Shown one piece after another: positions 55,717-64,000 of a stretch of 64,000 bases of DNA (position 1 is the stretch's first letter; the number at the start of each line of letters is the position of its first letter). The stretch is from JACNIZ01 sp964344765 (GTDB lineage Bacteria > Planctomycetota > UBA1135). Under the pieces are notes generated by a model. The model did no database searches. It saw nothing but the letters and a program-made list of their open reading frames with translations, and was not told the DNA's origin. The translations under genes were made by a program, and so were the position numbers. Location: assembly GCA_964344765.1 (NCBI GenBank), contig CAYFOM010000013.1, positions 1 to 64,000 on the forward strand. Direction: 5' to 3'.

Positions 55717-56841
55717 ATGCAAAAACAACCACCACTTCCTCCCTTTCTTTTCCGACGTCTGGCCGTTGCCATTCTCGCCGTTAGCTTGGCACTGCCCGCC
55801 GTTGCTCAGCAGCAGGCGAATTCCGCTACCAAGCAAGGCAACCGCGCCGCGGTGCTGCGGGCAAACAGCCACCTGACTTCCACGCCGTTGATCCCGGGAG
55901 CGATCGCGACCTTTGAATTTGAAAAAGCCGCTCCCGCAGCGACCCTTGCTTTGATCTATTCCCTTCAAGGGTACGATCCAAGTCAGATCCCCAACTGCCC
56001 AGATTTATTCTCGCCGCTGAAGTTGGCGCAGCTACAGGGACTTGGTCAAACCGATGGCTTCGGCAATGCCACTTTCTATGTTTATGTTCCAGCCGTAGGC
56101 ATGGGCTTGCCGGTTTGGATTCAAGGACTCGACAATGAATACTGCACGCTTTCCAACGCGTTAAGTGCGGTGATGGATGGCACGCCGACCATCCCCTACA
56201 TTCAAGTCGAGCCGTCGAACGATCCCGAAACCATTCCTTATGGCGAAGGCAAATCCGTCGTGGCTACGGTAAATGGAAACATTAGCGTTTCGGACACCGG
56301 CGACGCCAACGGTACCGCTGTGGTGCAAATTCCCGGTTTGCCCGACGGTGACGTCACCATCACTGCCAATGCGTTTTCCATTGAGCTGGGGACCACAACG
56401 ATGGACTTCCGCACGTTGGGCAACGACGACAACGTTTCAGTGAATGGCGTATTAACTCCGATCACGACCGTTATCGATCAATACGCGGCCGATATCAAAG
56501 CCGGCCTAGCGATGGCGAATTGGCACACGCATAGCAAACTGATGCTGGCTGCAATTGCGATGGCGTCGACGCCCTCTTGGCGAGCGAATACCGTGACTTC
56601 GCAGTACGAAGCCGGTGCACCGCCCATTTGGCGCAAGGATTCGTCGATCACCGGCGCCGCCAGCGTTTACTCGATGACGCATATCGGCTGCAGCGTTTTG
56701 CAAACCGAATGCGCCGGCAAAGAGGCGATCCACCGCGGTGGCGTGTCGCTGCTCACCCAAGTGTTGGTGCCTGAGTGCACGACGCAAGGCTTGGACACCG
56801 CAGCGCTTTGCTACAGCTACACCAACGACATTTGGAATTAA
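55717..56841 (+). CDS. secreted protein with beta-rich domain, hypothetical
   Basis: A 374-residue exported protein. The signal peptide (FLFRRLAVAILAVSLALP, cleavage near AVAQQ) is followed by a beta domain (about 45-150) with internal cysteines (PNCPDLF and EYCTLS) whose end VPAVGMGLPVWIQGLD is of the type seen repeatedly in secreted Planctomycetes proteins. The rest is also beta-rich, with an NWHTHSKLMLAAIAMAS helix and four cysteines near the C terminus. No catalytic motif. A GGCGG Shine-Dalgarno-like stretch precedes the ATG. Confidence 0.7.
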   Translation: MQKQPPLPPFLFRRLAVAILAVSLALPAVAQQQANSATKQGNRAAVLRANSHLTSTPLIPGAIATFEFEKAAPAATLALIYSLQGYDPSQIPNCPDLFSPLKLAQLQGLGQTDGFGNATFYVYVPAVGMGLPVWIQGLDNEYCTLSNALSAVMDGTPTIPYIQVEPSNDPETIPYGEGKSVVATVNGNISVSDTGDANGTAVVQIPGLPDGDVTITANAFSIELGTTTMDFRTLGNDDNVSVNGVLTPITTVIDQYAADIKAGLAMANWHTHSKLMLAAIAMASTPSWRANTVTSQYEAGAPPIWRKDSSITGAASVYSMTHIGCSVLQTECAGKEAIHRGGVSLLTQVLVPECTTQGLDTAALCYSYTNDIWN

Positions 56842-56866
56842 TCAGGGCTTCCTTAAGCCGCTCGGG

Positions 56867-58288
56867 TTAAGAGCGATGCCAATGCACCGAGCCGGCCTTG
56901 TCTTCAATGACGATGCCGGCTTCCTGCAATTGATCGCGGATCTCATCGGCGCGCGCCCAATCCTTCTCGGCGCGGGCAGTAGTTCGATCGGCAATCAATC
57001 CTTCGATTTGCTCATCGGACAAACCGCATGCGGCGCCGTCTTCCTCGAACAAGCCGAATAAATCATCGACGCGATCTAAGAACTGCATCGCTTGTTCGGC
57101 GGCGGCACCGCTGAAAGCACTTTGCATGAACTGATTGCGCAAACCGAACACCGCACCCAAGGCTTCGGAAGTGTTGAGGTCATCGGCAATGGCTTGTTGG
57201 AAGCAGCTTTGCGCAGCCTCAATCGCCGCCATCGTTTCCGCCGACGCTTCGCTTTGATCGCGCGCTGCCGCCAGCAAACGACCGCGCCAATCGCACAAGT
57301 TTTTACGCGCTTCGGCCGCCCCTTCCAACGCTTCCCAAGTGAAGTTCAGCTGCGAACGGTAATGCCCGCGCATGATCAAAAAGCGGAAGTCCAACGCGCA
57401 GAAGCCGCGCTCGGCCAAGTCGTCCAAACTCCACACATTGCCTAGCGACTTCGACATCTTGCCGCCGTCCACTTGCAGGAACTTGGTGTGCATCCAATGC
57501 TTGACGAATTGCTTGCCGTTGGCGCATTCGGATTGAGCAATTTCGCATTCATGGTGAGGGAAGACGTTGTCTTCGCCGCCGGTATGAATGTCGAAACTCT
57601 CACCCAAATACTTCATCGACATCGCCGAGCATTCGATGTGCCAGCCGGGAAAGCCGTGCTCGCCGAATTCGGTATTCCATTTCATCAAGTGCGCCGGATC
57701 GGACTTCCACAACGCAAAGTCGGCCGGATGCTTCTTCTCGTCATTCACTTCCAAGCGCGCACCGGCTTCCAACTCATCGACGCGGTTGCCCGACAACTTG
57801 CCGTACGCCGGGAACGAATGCACATCAAAGTAAACGTTATCGCCGACGCGATAAGCATTCCCCTTTTCGATCAACACTTTGACCATGTCGACCATTTCCG
57901 GAATGTGATCCGTCGCCCGCGGGTATTCATGCGCAGGCCGCACGCCCAACTGGTTCAAATCGGAAAAGAACTCCTGGCACACGTTATCGACAATCTGCCA
58001 TGGATCGCACTTTTCCTTGCGCGCCTGCTTCAGCATTTTGTCTTCGCCATCATCGGCATCGTCGACCAAGTGGCCGACGTCGGTGATGTTCATGATTTGG
58101 GTGACTTCCCAACCCAATGAATCAAACAACCGACGCAGCAAATCAGCGAACAAAAACGAGCGGTAATTACCGATGTGCGGCCGCTGGTAAACCGTCGGTC
58201 CGCAGTGGTACATGCGCACCTTGCCCGCCTCGATCGGTTCAAAATTCTCGACCTGGCGCGTGAACGAGTTGTAGAGCTTCAGTTCCAC
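56867..58288 (-). CDS. cysS: cysteinyl-tRNA synthetase
   Basis: Class I synthetase charging tRNA-Cys. The 473-residue enzyme has the HIGH motif as GPTVYQRPHIGNYRSFL, zinc ligands in MYHCGP, HIECSAMS and HHECE, and KMSKS in GGKMSKSLGNVW. Length is normal. The start is GTG. TAAAAT ends 6 bases before it on the minus strand and overlaps the stop of the upstream kinase gene, so an internal promoter is possible. Confidence 0.97.
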   Translation of the reverse strand: MELKLYNSFTRQVENFEPIEAGKVRMYHCGPTVYQRPHIGNYRSFLFADLLRRLFDSLGWEVTQIMNITDVGHLVDDADDGEDKMLKQARKEKCDPWQIVDNVCQEFFSDLNQLGVRPAHEYPRATDHIPEMVDMVKVLIEKGNAYRVGDNVYFDVHSFPAYGKLSGNRVDELEAGARLEVNDEKKHPADFALWKSDPAHLMKWNTEFGEHGFPGWHIECSAMSMKYLGESFDIHTGGEDNVFPHHECEIAQSECANGKQFVKHWMHTKFLQVDGGKMSKSLGNVWSLDDLAERGFCALDFRFLIMRGHYRSQLNFTWEALEGAAEARKNLCDWRGRLLAAARDQSEASAETMAAIEAAQSCFQQAIADDLNTSEALGAVFGLRNQFMQSAFSGAAAEQAMQFLDRVDDLFGLFEEDGAACGLSDEQIEGLIADRTTARAEKDWARADEIRDQLQEAGIVIEDKAGSVHWHRS

Positions 58289-58297
58289 GCCGGGATT

Positions 58298-59035
58298 TTA
58301 CCCGCGCCCGGCAAAAAGCTCCGGCACCGAACCGCCGTGTTTTGCGAAGTATCGGGCAAAACGCTGACGTCGGGCGAAACGTTGCGGCTCGGTCAGCGGG
58401 CGCGGCATCAGCTTGGCACCGGCCAGGTCGATCACCCAGCAACGGCCGGCGTCGGCTTGCCACAGCATGTTGCCGGGGTGTAAATCGGTGGCCCACAGGC
58501 CGACGTCGCACAGCTGGTCCAGCAGCGTATCCGCGGCTTGTAGCGCGGCAGTTTGCTCACGCGCGTCGAAGACGGTGACCGCGCCCGGCACTTCCTCGGT
58601 GACCAAATGCTGGCGCCAGCTCAAACCGCGCTTCACCGCCAAGGCCAGTAAGACCCTGGGCGTATCGATGCCGCGCGTGCGCAACGCTTCGCTGAGGTCC
58701 AACTCGGCCTTCAAACGCCGCGGAGAGCGGTAGCGGTTGCCCTGCAGGCCTCCCAGCAGCCCGCCGTGTCGATTGATGCGCCACACGCCATGCTTGACCG
58801 TCGCGGTGGTAGCGTCGAGCTCGGCGGCGGAGTTGCCGTCGGCACCAAAGACCACCCTTCGTGTACTGCCTCGGCCACCGCCCACCACCATGTCGGCCGC
58901 CGCTGCGCGTTTATTCAGCATCGCCTCGCCGTCGGCCAGCCACGCGGCCCAATCTTCGGCGCCTTCGAGTTCGGTCGCCAACCACAAACGCACGCCCGGC
59001 GCGGTTTGCAGCAGGTGGGTGGCGGACTCAGCCAT
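58298..59035 (-). CDS. lipopolysaccharide kinase-like (Kdo/WaaP-type) protein
   Basis: A 245-residue protein kinase-fold enzyme. The catalytic loop DLHPGNMLW and the metal-binding VIDLAGAKLMPR (in place of DFG) near the C terminus match the InaA/WaaP/KdkA family that phosphorylates lipid A-core sugars in Gram-negative outer membranes. An N-terminal glycine-rich GRGSTRRV segment could be the nucleotide loop. The divergent GT9 gene 29 bases away supports an LPS-core role. ATG at 59035 is chosen; TACCAT ends 6 bases before it, a further possible leaderless start. Confidence 0.78.
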   Translation of the reverse strand: MAESATHLLQTAPGVRLWLATELEGAEDWAAWLADGEAMLNKRAAAADMVVGGGRGSTRRVVFGADGNSAAELDATTATVKHGVWRINRHGGLLGGLQGNRYRSPRRLKAELDLSEALRTRGIDTPRVLLALAVKRGLSWRQHLVTEEVPGAVTVFDAREQTAALQAADTLLDQLCDVGLWATDLHPGNMLWQADAGRCWVIDLAGAKLMPRPLTEPQRFARRQRFARYFAKHGGSVPELFAGRG

Positions 59036-59064
59036 GCCAGGATGGTATCTTTCCCGCCGACGCA

Positions 59065-60192
59065 ATGTCATCGCCCCTACCGTCAAAGCAAAGGTCCCAG
59101 CTGCCGCCCAATGCACGCGTGCTGGTGGTCCGCCTCAGTGCGCTGGGCGACGTGGTGTTTGCCATCCCGGCGGTGGCCGCGCTGCGCAAAATGCTGCCCG
59201 ACGCGCAAATCGATTGGTTGGTCGAAGACCGCCACGCGTCGTTGTTGCGCTCGTTGCCGCTGCACGATGAATGCCATATATTCCCGCGCAGTGCATGGAA
59301 GGGCCGCGGCGGCTTGGGTCGAATTTGGAAGCACATCCGCGATTTGCGCCGCTTGCGGCGCTACGACGTCATTCTTGACTTCCAAGGCAATTTGAAAAGC
59401 TCGATGCAGGTACGCGCCATTCCTGCCGAGCTGAAGATCGGCTTTGATCGCGGCGTGGCCAAAGAAGGTGCATATCGGCGTTACGACCATCGCGTCGCCA
59501 ATCCGGGGCGAGTTCCGCGCGCGCTGCGTGATTTTGCTTTGGTGCGCGAGCTGGCTCAGCTGAAAGGCTTGGCCTTGCCAGGCGCCGATGGCTCCTCAGA
59601 AGCAAGCAAGCAGTTGCCTGCGATTGCCCAACTCGACGCCTGGCCGATGCCGTCGGATGTGATTGCCGAAATGGCGGTTTCGCTGGCCACCGATGCGCAG
59701 CAAAACCAGCCATTGGTGCTACTCCACACCAGCGTGACGTCTTACGGCAAAGACAAAGAGTGGCCGCTGGAAGGATGGGTGGAGCTGATCCGCGGCCTGA
59801 CCAAGCAAGATCGCCGCGTGCGCTTGCTGTGGACCCCCGGCGACCGTCCGCACGTCGAAAAGATCCTGTCGTATTGTCCGCAAGCGCAGCTCGCGCCGCC
59901 GACACCGTCGCTGGAGCACTTGATGGCCTTGCTAGACGAGGCGGCGCTGACCATCGGCACCGATAGCGGTCCGGTGCATTTGGCGGCGCTGCGCGGCAAC
60001 CGAGTCCTGGGATTGTACGGCCCCACTGATCCGGTGCGCTTCGCCCCTCCCGGGCCGGACGTGCATCTGATCAGCGCGTTGCCACTGGACCAGGAACCGC
60101 CCAAACGCGACCGCAGCTGCCGCTCGCCGCTGATGGAGCAAATCGCCGCCGCCGATGTGCTCGCTCAAGCGGTTAAGCTGCTGGATGCTTAA
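59065..60192 (+). CDS. glycosyltransferase family 9 (heptosyltransferase-like)
   Basis: A 375-residue GT-B fold enzyme. VVRLSALGDVVFAIPAVAAL at the N terminus, DVILDFQGNLKSS, LLHTSVTSYGKDKEWPLEGW and GTDSGPVHLAALRG near residue 300 are the marks of ADP-heptose:LPS heptosyltransferases. It probably adds heptose or a related sugar to the lipid A core. The ATG at 59065 starts the conserved domain; upstream in-frame codons overlap the divergent kinase gene. Its stop overlaps the start of the selenoprotein gene by 8 bases. Confidence 0.9.
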   Translation: MSSPLPSKQRSQLPPNARVLVVRLSALGDVVFAIPAVAALRKMLPDAQIDWLVEDRHASLLRSLPLHDECHIFPRSAWKGRGGLGRIWKHIRDLRRLRRYDVILDFQGNLKSSMQVRAIPAELKIGFDRGVAKEGAYRRYDHRVANPGRVPRALRDFALVRELAQLKGLALPGADGSSEASKQLPAIAQLDAWPMPSDVIAEMAVSLATDAQQNQPLVLLHTSVTSYGKDKEWPLEGWVELIRGLTKQDRRVRLLWTPGDRPHVEKILSYCPQAQLAPPTPSLEHLMALLDEAALTIGTDSGPVHLAALRGNRVLGLYGPTDPVRFAPPGPDVHLISALPLDQEPPKRDRSCRSPLMEQIAAADVLAQAVKLLDA

Positions 60193-61591
60193 AGCAGTCC
60201 TGGGTCTCCTGTGCGCCGTCGGTTTGTCGACCAGCGCTGCGAACCTTGCAGCCCAACAAATGAGTGATCAGCCGATTTTCCAAGACGGTGGGCCGTTGCC
60301 GGAGATTTCCTTCCCCAACATCAACGGTAGCGGCGACGTCGACCTGGCTGATTTTCGCGGCAAGAAGTTATTGCTGATCCAGTTTGCGTCGTGGTGAGCG
60401 GGTTGCCGCGCGCACGTGCCGGTCTGGCATGAGTTGACCAAGGAGTTGCGCGAGGCGGGTGAACTGCAAGTGGTCGGCATTACCCAAGAGCAGCACGCCG
60501 AGCGCTGTCAGTTATGGGCCCAGTGGCAGCAAATCGACTGGCCGATTTTGTGGGATCCGTATAACCGCACCGGCAGTTCGGCGGTGCCGATTGCGATGGC
60601 CGTCGATGAGTACGGCGTGATTCGCAACATGCGTTTGCATCCGCGCAAGTTTGAGACTCAGTTTGTGCGCGACTTTATGCAGAAGCAATTTCCGGCGCCG
60701 GCGATTTCCGAGCGGCGCAAAATTGCCGAACATCCGCAGTGGCGGCAGTTGATTCCCGAGTTGCAGAAGTTGCTGCAAAGCGATTCCGAAAATGCAACGG
60801 CGTGGTTCCGCTTAGGCGTCGCGCTGCGCATGCGCTTTGATCAAAATGACGCCACCATGCAAGCCGACGATTTTCAGCAAGCGGTGAACTGTTGGAGTCG
60901 CGCGTTAAAGCTCAAGCCCAGTCAGTACATTTGGCGCCGGCGCATTCAGCAATGGGGTCCGAAATTGGATAAGCCGTACCCCTTTTATGATTGGGTGATC
61001 GAAGCTCAGCAGCAGATTCGCGAACGCGGCGAAGCGCCAATTTCCTTGCCGATTCGAGTGTTTCCGGCGGCGGTTCCGTCGGGCGACGGAAGTGAAGCAG
61101 TGGCGCGAAATGCCTTCAACGACAACGACGGCATGGTGCCGCGCGATGCCGATCAAGCGGTTGCCATTCAACATGCTTGGGTGCCGAATACGCAAAAACC
61201 CAAAGACGGTGCGGGCGCTACTGCGCGTTTGCATTTGCTGTTGCGGCCTGATGCCACTCGCGAAGTACATTGGGGCTGGGACGGTGGCCCGGTGCAAATT
61301 TGGATGTACGACGCCGAGGGCTGGAAGATTCAGCAAGACTACTTTCGCTTGGAACCCCAAACGGAAGTGGACGCTCAGGGCAAGCATATTCCGCTGCCCA
61401 ACATGGATGGCAGCACGCAGGGCGTCAACTTTGAGCTTCAACGCACAAGCGGTGATGCGGCAACCGAATTGACCGGCGTCGCCTATTACTACATTTGCAT
61501 CGGCGAAAGCGGTGAGTGCACCTTCCTGGCTCAGGATTTCCGCATCCCGCTCCCGACCACAAAGTCGGCCGAAGCAAACGGCGACGAGTAA
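60185..61591 (+). CDS. exported selenoprotein: UxxC thioredoxin/TlpA-like, TPR, DsbD-alpha-like domains
   Basis: One 468-codon reading frame interrupted only by TGA at 60395-60397. The TGA is codon 71 and sits where TlpA/ResA-type redoxins have the first Cys of CxxC: LLLIQFASW-U-A-G-C-R. Frame and homology continue beyond it without a shift (AHVPVWHEL, QVVGITQEQ, and the cis-Pro region SSAVPIAMAVDEYG). Domains: signal peptide (LKAVLGLLCAVGLSTSAA), thioredoxin fold about 30-180, one TPR-like hairpin about 202-247 (AWFRLGVALRM, QAVNCWSRALKLKPS), then a beta-rich domain about 290-460 with Cys438 and Cys445 (YYYICIGESGECTF) resembling the N-terminal alpha domain of DsbD. Predicted role: periplasmic thiol-disulfide exchange with selenocysteine as attacking residue. 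The start ATG overlaps the GT9 stop; an earlier in-frame ATG at 60155 would cut off the signal. A point nonsense mutation is the alternative. Confidence 0.85.
60395..60397 (+). other. in-frame UGA predicted to encode selenocysteine (Sec71)
   Basis: The codon lies between TGG (Trp70) and GCG-GGT-TGC (Ala, Gly, Cys74), so the redox motif is U-A-G-C instead of C-A-G-C. Both halves of the frame are long (70 and 397 codons) and belong to one thioredoxin fold, which a stop codon would leave without its active-site helix. Confidence 0.82.
60412..60434 (+). promoter_or_regulatory. bacterial SECIS-like hairpin
   Basis: Directly after the UGA the mRNA can form GUGCC-GGUCU-GGCAU (60416-60430), extended downward by C15:G31, an A:A mismatch and two more pairs. 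The apical loop GGUCU (60421-60425) begins 23 bases after the UGA. The Escherichia coli fdhF SECIS also has a GGUCU apical loop at a similar distance, and SelB recognises this G-U-containing loop. Confidence 0.7.
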
Positions 61592-61594
61592 CTT

Positions 61595-63340
61595 TTAGCG
61601 CAAAGTCAGGCGATAAGGCAGACGCGCTTGCACACCATTGCGCGGCGTCAGCTTTTTGACCGACTGCACCAGCTTGCCGAGTTGCACAAAGTCCGACGGC
61701 GATTCCTCGACCAGACTGGCGATGAATTCGTCGAATGCGTCGGGCTCGTGAGTCCAATACTCAACGGTATAGCCATCGCTTAAACCGGCCAGTCCGGCGG
61801 CGCGTTGCAGCGCGTCGTTCAAGCTGCCGACCTTATCGATCAAGCCCAGTTCCAACGCGCGCGTGCCCGACCAAACTCGGCCTTGGGCCATTTCATGCAC
61901 GTCGGGCACCTCCAATTGGCGGCCGCGCGCGACCCGTTCCAAGAAACCGTCATACACCTCGTCAACCGAAATTTGCAGGCGCGCCAGCGTGGCTTCGCTC
62001 TTGGAGCGATATAGCGAGTAAGGATCGGAGTGCGGGCCCAACTCGACGGTCTCTACAGCTACACCCAATTCGTCGGCTAGTTTGGCCACATTTGGGTACA
62101 TGCCAAACACGCCGATGGATCCGGTCACGGTGTTGGCTTCGGCGTAGATTTCATCAGCCAAGCTGGAAATCCAATAGCCGCCGGATGCAGCCACATCGCC
62201 CATCGAAATGATCAGCGGTTTTTCGGCGGCGAGCAATTCCACTTGATGCAAAATCACCTCGGAAGCCGACGCACTTCCGCCCGGGCTGTTGACGCGCAAC
62301 ACGACCGCGGCAATGCCTTCATCCAAGCGCGCGTTTTCCAACGTTGCAGCTAGCGATTCGCCGCCGATTTGCTCTTCGGAACCGCCATCGATGATTTCGC
62401 CTTCGGCAAAGAGCACCGCAACCGTTGCGCCATCGGCACGCTCGTCTTCTTGGTACTCGACATCAATGTAGTCCTCCAACCAAATGTGCTCGTAGTCATA
62501 ACGACCGGCGCCTTCCCATTGGCCTTCGCCGGTGATTTCGCGCAACTCACTTGCCACCTCTTCTTCGTAGCGGAGCTCGTGAATCAATCCAACTTCCACG
62601 CCTTCCGAGGACGTCAGCACGCCGCGCTCGGTGACTAGGGTTTGCAGCTGCGCCAAATCCAAACCATACCCCTCGGCAATGGCTTGCAAACATGGTTGGA
62701 AGATGTCTTCCAACAAGGTGCGAATCTGTTCGCGGTTTTCGTCCGACATTTGGTTCAGCATGTACGGCTCCACCGCCGACTTAAATTTGCCGACTCGCGT
62801 AACCTGAACCTCGACTCCAAAACGTTGAAAGGCATCGGCGTAATAATTCACTTCAGCCGACGGCCCGCCAAGGTCAACCTCACTAAACGGCGGCGCGTAA
62901 GTGCGGTCGCCAACCGATGCCAAATACAGCGCGCGTTCGTCGTAATAGCTGAAGTAAGTGGTGATCGGTTTTTGCGCATCGGAAAAATCCTGCAACGCAT
63001 CGCGCACCTCTTTCAAACTCGCCCAGCCGGTCGCCCCGACCGCCCCGGTCAAATACAGACCAACGATGCGCGGATCGTCGGCGGCCAAACGAATGCTCTT
63101 GGCGATGGTGTGCAGCGGGTATGGATTGACGTCGCTGGAATAGCCCAACAGCGCACTCAAGCCGGCAGGTTTTGGGTCGTCGACAATGGGCAGGCTGAGG
63201 TCAACGACCAAAATTGAGTCGTCGTAAACCACGGTGGCATCGACCTCGGGCATGCTGCCAAGCAGCGCCATCATCAGCAAAAAGCCAAGCAATGCCACAC
63301 CAACCATGGTGGCCAAAACGTTGCGGATGAAGTTGGACAT
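61595..63340 (-). CDS. sppA: signal peptide peptidase SppA, 67K-type (S49)
   Basis: A 581-residue membrane-anchored protease that degrades leftover signal peptides. One N-terminal helix (VLATMVGVALLGFLLMMALL) is followed by tandem S49 domains. The catalytic Lys is in VGKFKSAVEPYMLNQ (N-terminal half) and the nucleophile Ser in MGDVAASGGYWIS (C-terminal half), as in the Escherichia coli enzyme; LRVNSPGGSASAS is the oxyanion strand. Convergent with the selenoprotein gene, 3 bases apart. Confidence 0.94.
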   Translation of the reverse strand: MSNFIRNVLATMVGVALLGFLLMMALLGSMPEVDATVVYDDSILVVDLSLPIVDDPKPAGLSALLGYSSDVNPYPLHTIAKSIRLAADDPRIVGLYLTGAVGATGWASLKEVRDALQDFSDAQKPITTYFSYYDERALYLASVGDRTYAPPFSEVDLGGPSAEVNYYADAFQRFGVEVQVTRVGKFKSAVEPYMLNQMSDENREQIRTLLEDIFQPCLQAIAEGYGLDLAQLQTLVTERGVLTSSEGVEVGLIHELRYEEEVASELREITGEGQWEGAGRYDYEHIWLEDYIDVEYQEDERADGATVAVLFAEGEIIDGGSEEQIGGESLAATLENARLDEGIAAVVLRVNSPGGSASASEVILHQVELLAAEKPLIISMGDVAASGGYWISSLADEIYAEANTVTGSIGVFGMYPNVAKLADELGVAVETVELGPHSDPYSLYRSKSEATLARLQISVDEVYDGFLERVARGRQLEVPDVHEMAQGRVWSGTRALELGLIDKVGSLNDALQRAAGLAGLSDGYTVEYWTHEPDAFDEFIASLVEESPSDFVQLGKLVQSVKKLTPRNGVQARLPYRLTLR

Positions 63341-63364
63341 GGAATCGGATTATCGCAGGTAAGG

Positions 63365-64000
63365 CTAGTGGGTAGGCGGCAAAAATGTTTGCTCGGAACG
63401 AATTTCATAAACGCCGTCGTGCACGCCGAACTGCAATTCATAAGGCGGTGCGAAGGCGGGTTCAAAAGTGCGTTGATAGTCGCCGCTGCTGACGACTAGT
63501 CGACGCTCACCATTTGCGTCGGCCTTGAACTCGAAGCGGAACGGCCGCCAGGACGCGGTGGGTGAAACCTCGGGGCGCGATTGAAATGCGCGGGGTCCGA
63601 CATTTCGCAAGTCTTCCATCGACGCCACCGCCGCGCCGAAGGTATTGATGCGCAAACGCAGCACCTGTTGATGATGCGGCGAGCGAAGGATTACCGCCCC
63701 CATCGCCGCGCCGGTGCGCCCGACGCGCATTTCTAAGTTCAACGGCTGTTCGCCCCGCCAGCGACCGGCGTAAAAGCTGACGCCGCGCAGTGGCAGCGAT
63801 GCCAGCAACAAATTTTTACCGCCCAAGGTGTAGTCCACATCACGGCCAAATATCTGCGGCAGGTTTCGATTGCGACCATAGTCGTCGGGCAGCGCCGCGA
63901 GAAAAGCCGCCAGCGACGGGCGGGCGTCCGTCAATTGCCACGGGGTTTGCGAATCGCTTTTTTGCAGCAACTGCAAAACCAAACTCGACCACGCCAAATA
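63365..64000 (-). CDS. hypothetical protein, 5' end cut by window edge
   Basis: The C-terminal 211 or so residues of a protein that continues past the right edge (the reading frame is open to base 64000, and no ATG precedes). The visible part is beta-rich, probably a jelly-roll (GVSFYAGRWRGEQPLNLEMR, VILRSPHHQQVLRLRINTFG, SWRPFRFEFKADANGERRLV), with no catalytic motif. It reads towards sppA with a 24-base gap, so they may share a transcript. Function unknown. Confidence 0.6.
   Translation of the reverse strand, partial: YLAWSSLVLQLLQKSDSQTPWQLTDARPSLAAFLAALPDDYGRNRNLPQIFGRDVDYTLGGKNLLLASLPLRGVSFYAGRWRGEQPLNLEMRVGRTGAAMGAVILRSPHHQQVLRLRINTFGAAVASMEDLRNVGPRAFQSRPEVSPTASWRPFRFEFKADANGERRLVVSSGDYQRTFEPAFAPPYELQFGVHDGVYEIRSEQTFLPPTH

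Noticed and set aside
60155..60397. Reading the first part of the selenoprotein as a complete 80-residue protein
   Set aside because: It would be half a thioredoxin fold lacking its active-site helix; the same frame continues directly after the TGA with the rest of the fold.

Overview
The window is a densely coded bacterial chromosome segment (GC near 60 percent by eye). It holds about 51 protein genes, most in long same-strand runs with 4-base start/stop overlaps, and no insertion sequence, phage or CRISPR array that I could see. A PVC-type cytochrome c protein with a CxxCH motif, FG-GAP and other secreted proteins, a long MoxR-DUF58-BatA-type operon and outer-membrane sugar genes (LPS-type kinase, heptosyltransferase-like GT9) point to a member of the Planctomycetota. 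This is inferred from gene content, not from a phylogeny.

Layout. 1-9921 (minus strand): the start of an initiator tRNA, then a core-metabolism operon read right to left as pssA, folK, panC, ispE, a DUF2520 reductase, a fused aroD-aroE-aroK, and a secreted hypothetical; upstream lie three small secreted or lipoprotein genes. 10048-19681: an exported M28 peptidase with PDZ domain, an ABC-F ATPase, an FG-GAP protein, an exported TIM-barrel isomerase-like protein, a lectin-fold protein and the PVC-type cytochrome. 20133-37861 (plus strand): an apparent 17.7-kb operon that begins with enolase and an FtsB-like protein and continues with MoxR, DUF58, BatA-like, VWA/amidotransferase-like, beta-propeller, cyclase-like, DUF4175-like and coiled-coil proteins. 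37880-40353 (minus): a gamma carbonic anhydrase-like protein, a CPBP protease, thiG and thiS. 40406-45787 (plus): a promoter and structured leader with a terminator-like hairpin, then nusA, infB, rbfA and a SpoU methyltransferase. 45874-55554: a subtilase, nhaA, ferredoxin-NADP reductase, an XRE regulator with its membrane partner and a palindromic operator, a Tat-exported aldo/keto reductase, a MscS channel, a Fur/PerR-type regulator and catalase. 55717-64000: a secreted hypothetical, cysS, the LPS-type kinase, GT9, a selenoprotein, sppA and one truncated gene.

The most striking item is the gene at 60185-61591. It reads through one in-frame TGA (60395-60397) that falls exactly on the first cysteine of a thioredoxin CxxC motif, giving U-A-G-C. 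A hairpin with a GGUCU apical loop begins 14 bases downstream, with the loop itself 23 bases downstream, as expected of a bacterial SECIS element. The predicted protein is an exported UxxC redoxin followed by a TPR-like segment and a DsbD-alpha-like domain with its own cysteine pair. A conventional gene caller would split it into two ORFs. No Sec machinery genes (selA, selB, selC, selD) lie in the window, so the genome must be checked for them.

Other points of interest are the trifunctional shikimate-pathway fusion, a candidate attenuator ahead of nusA, repeated TANNNT boxes 6-7 bases before start codons (candidate leaderless mRNAs), and a C-terminal domain shared by two unrelated secreted proteins.
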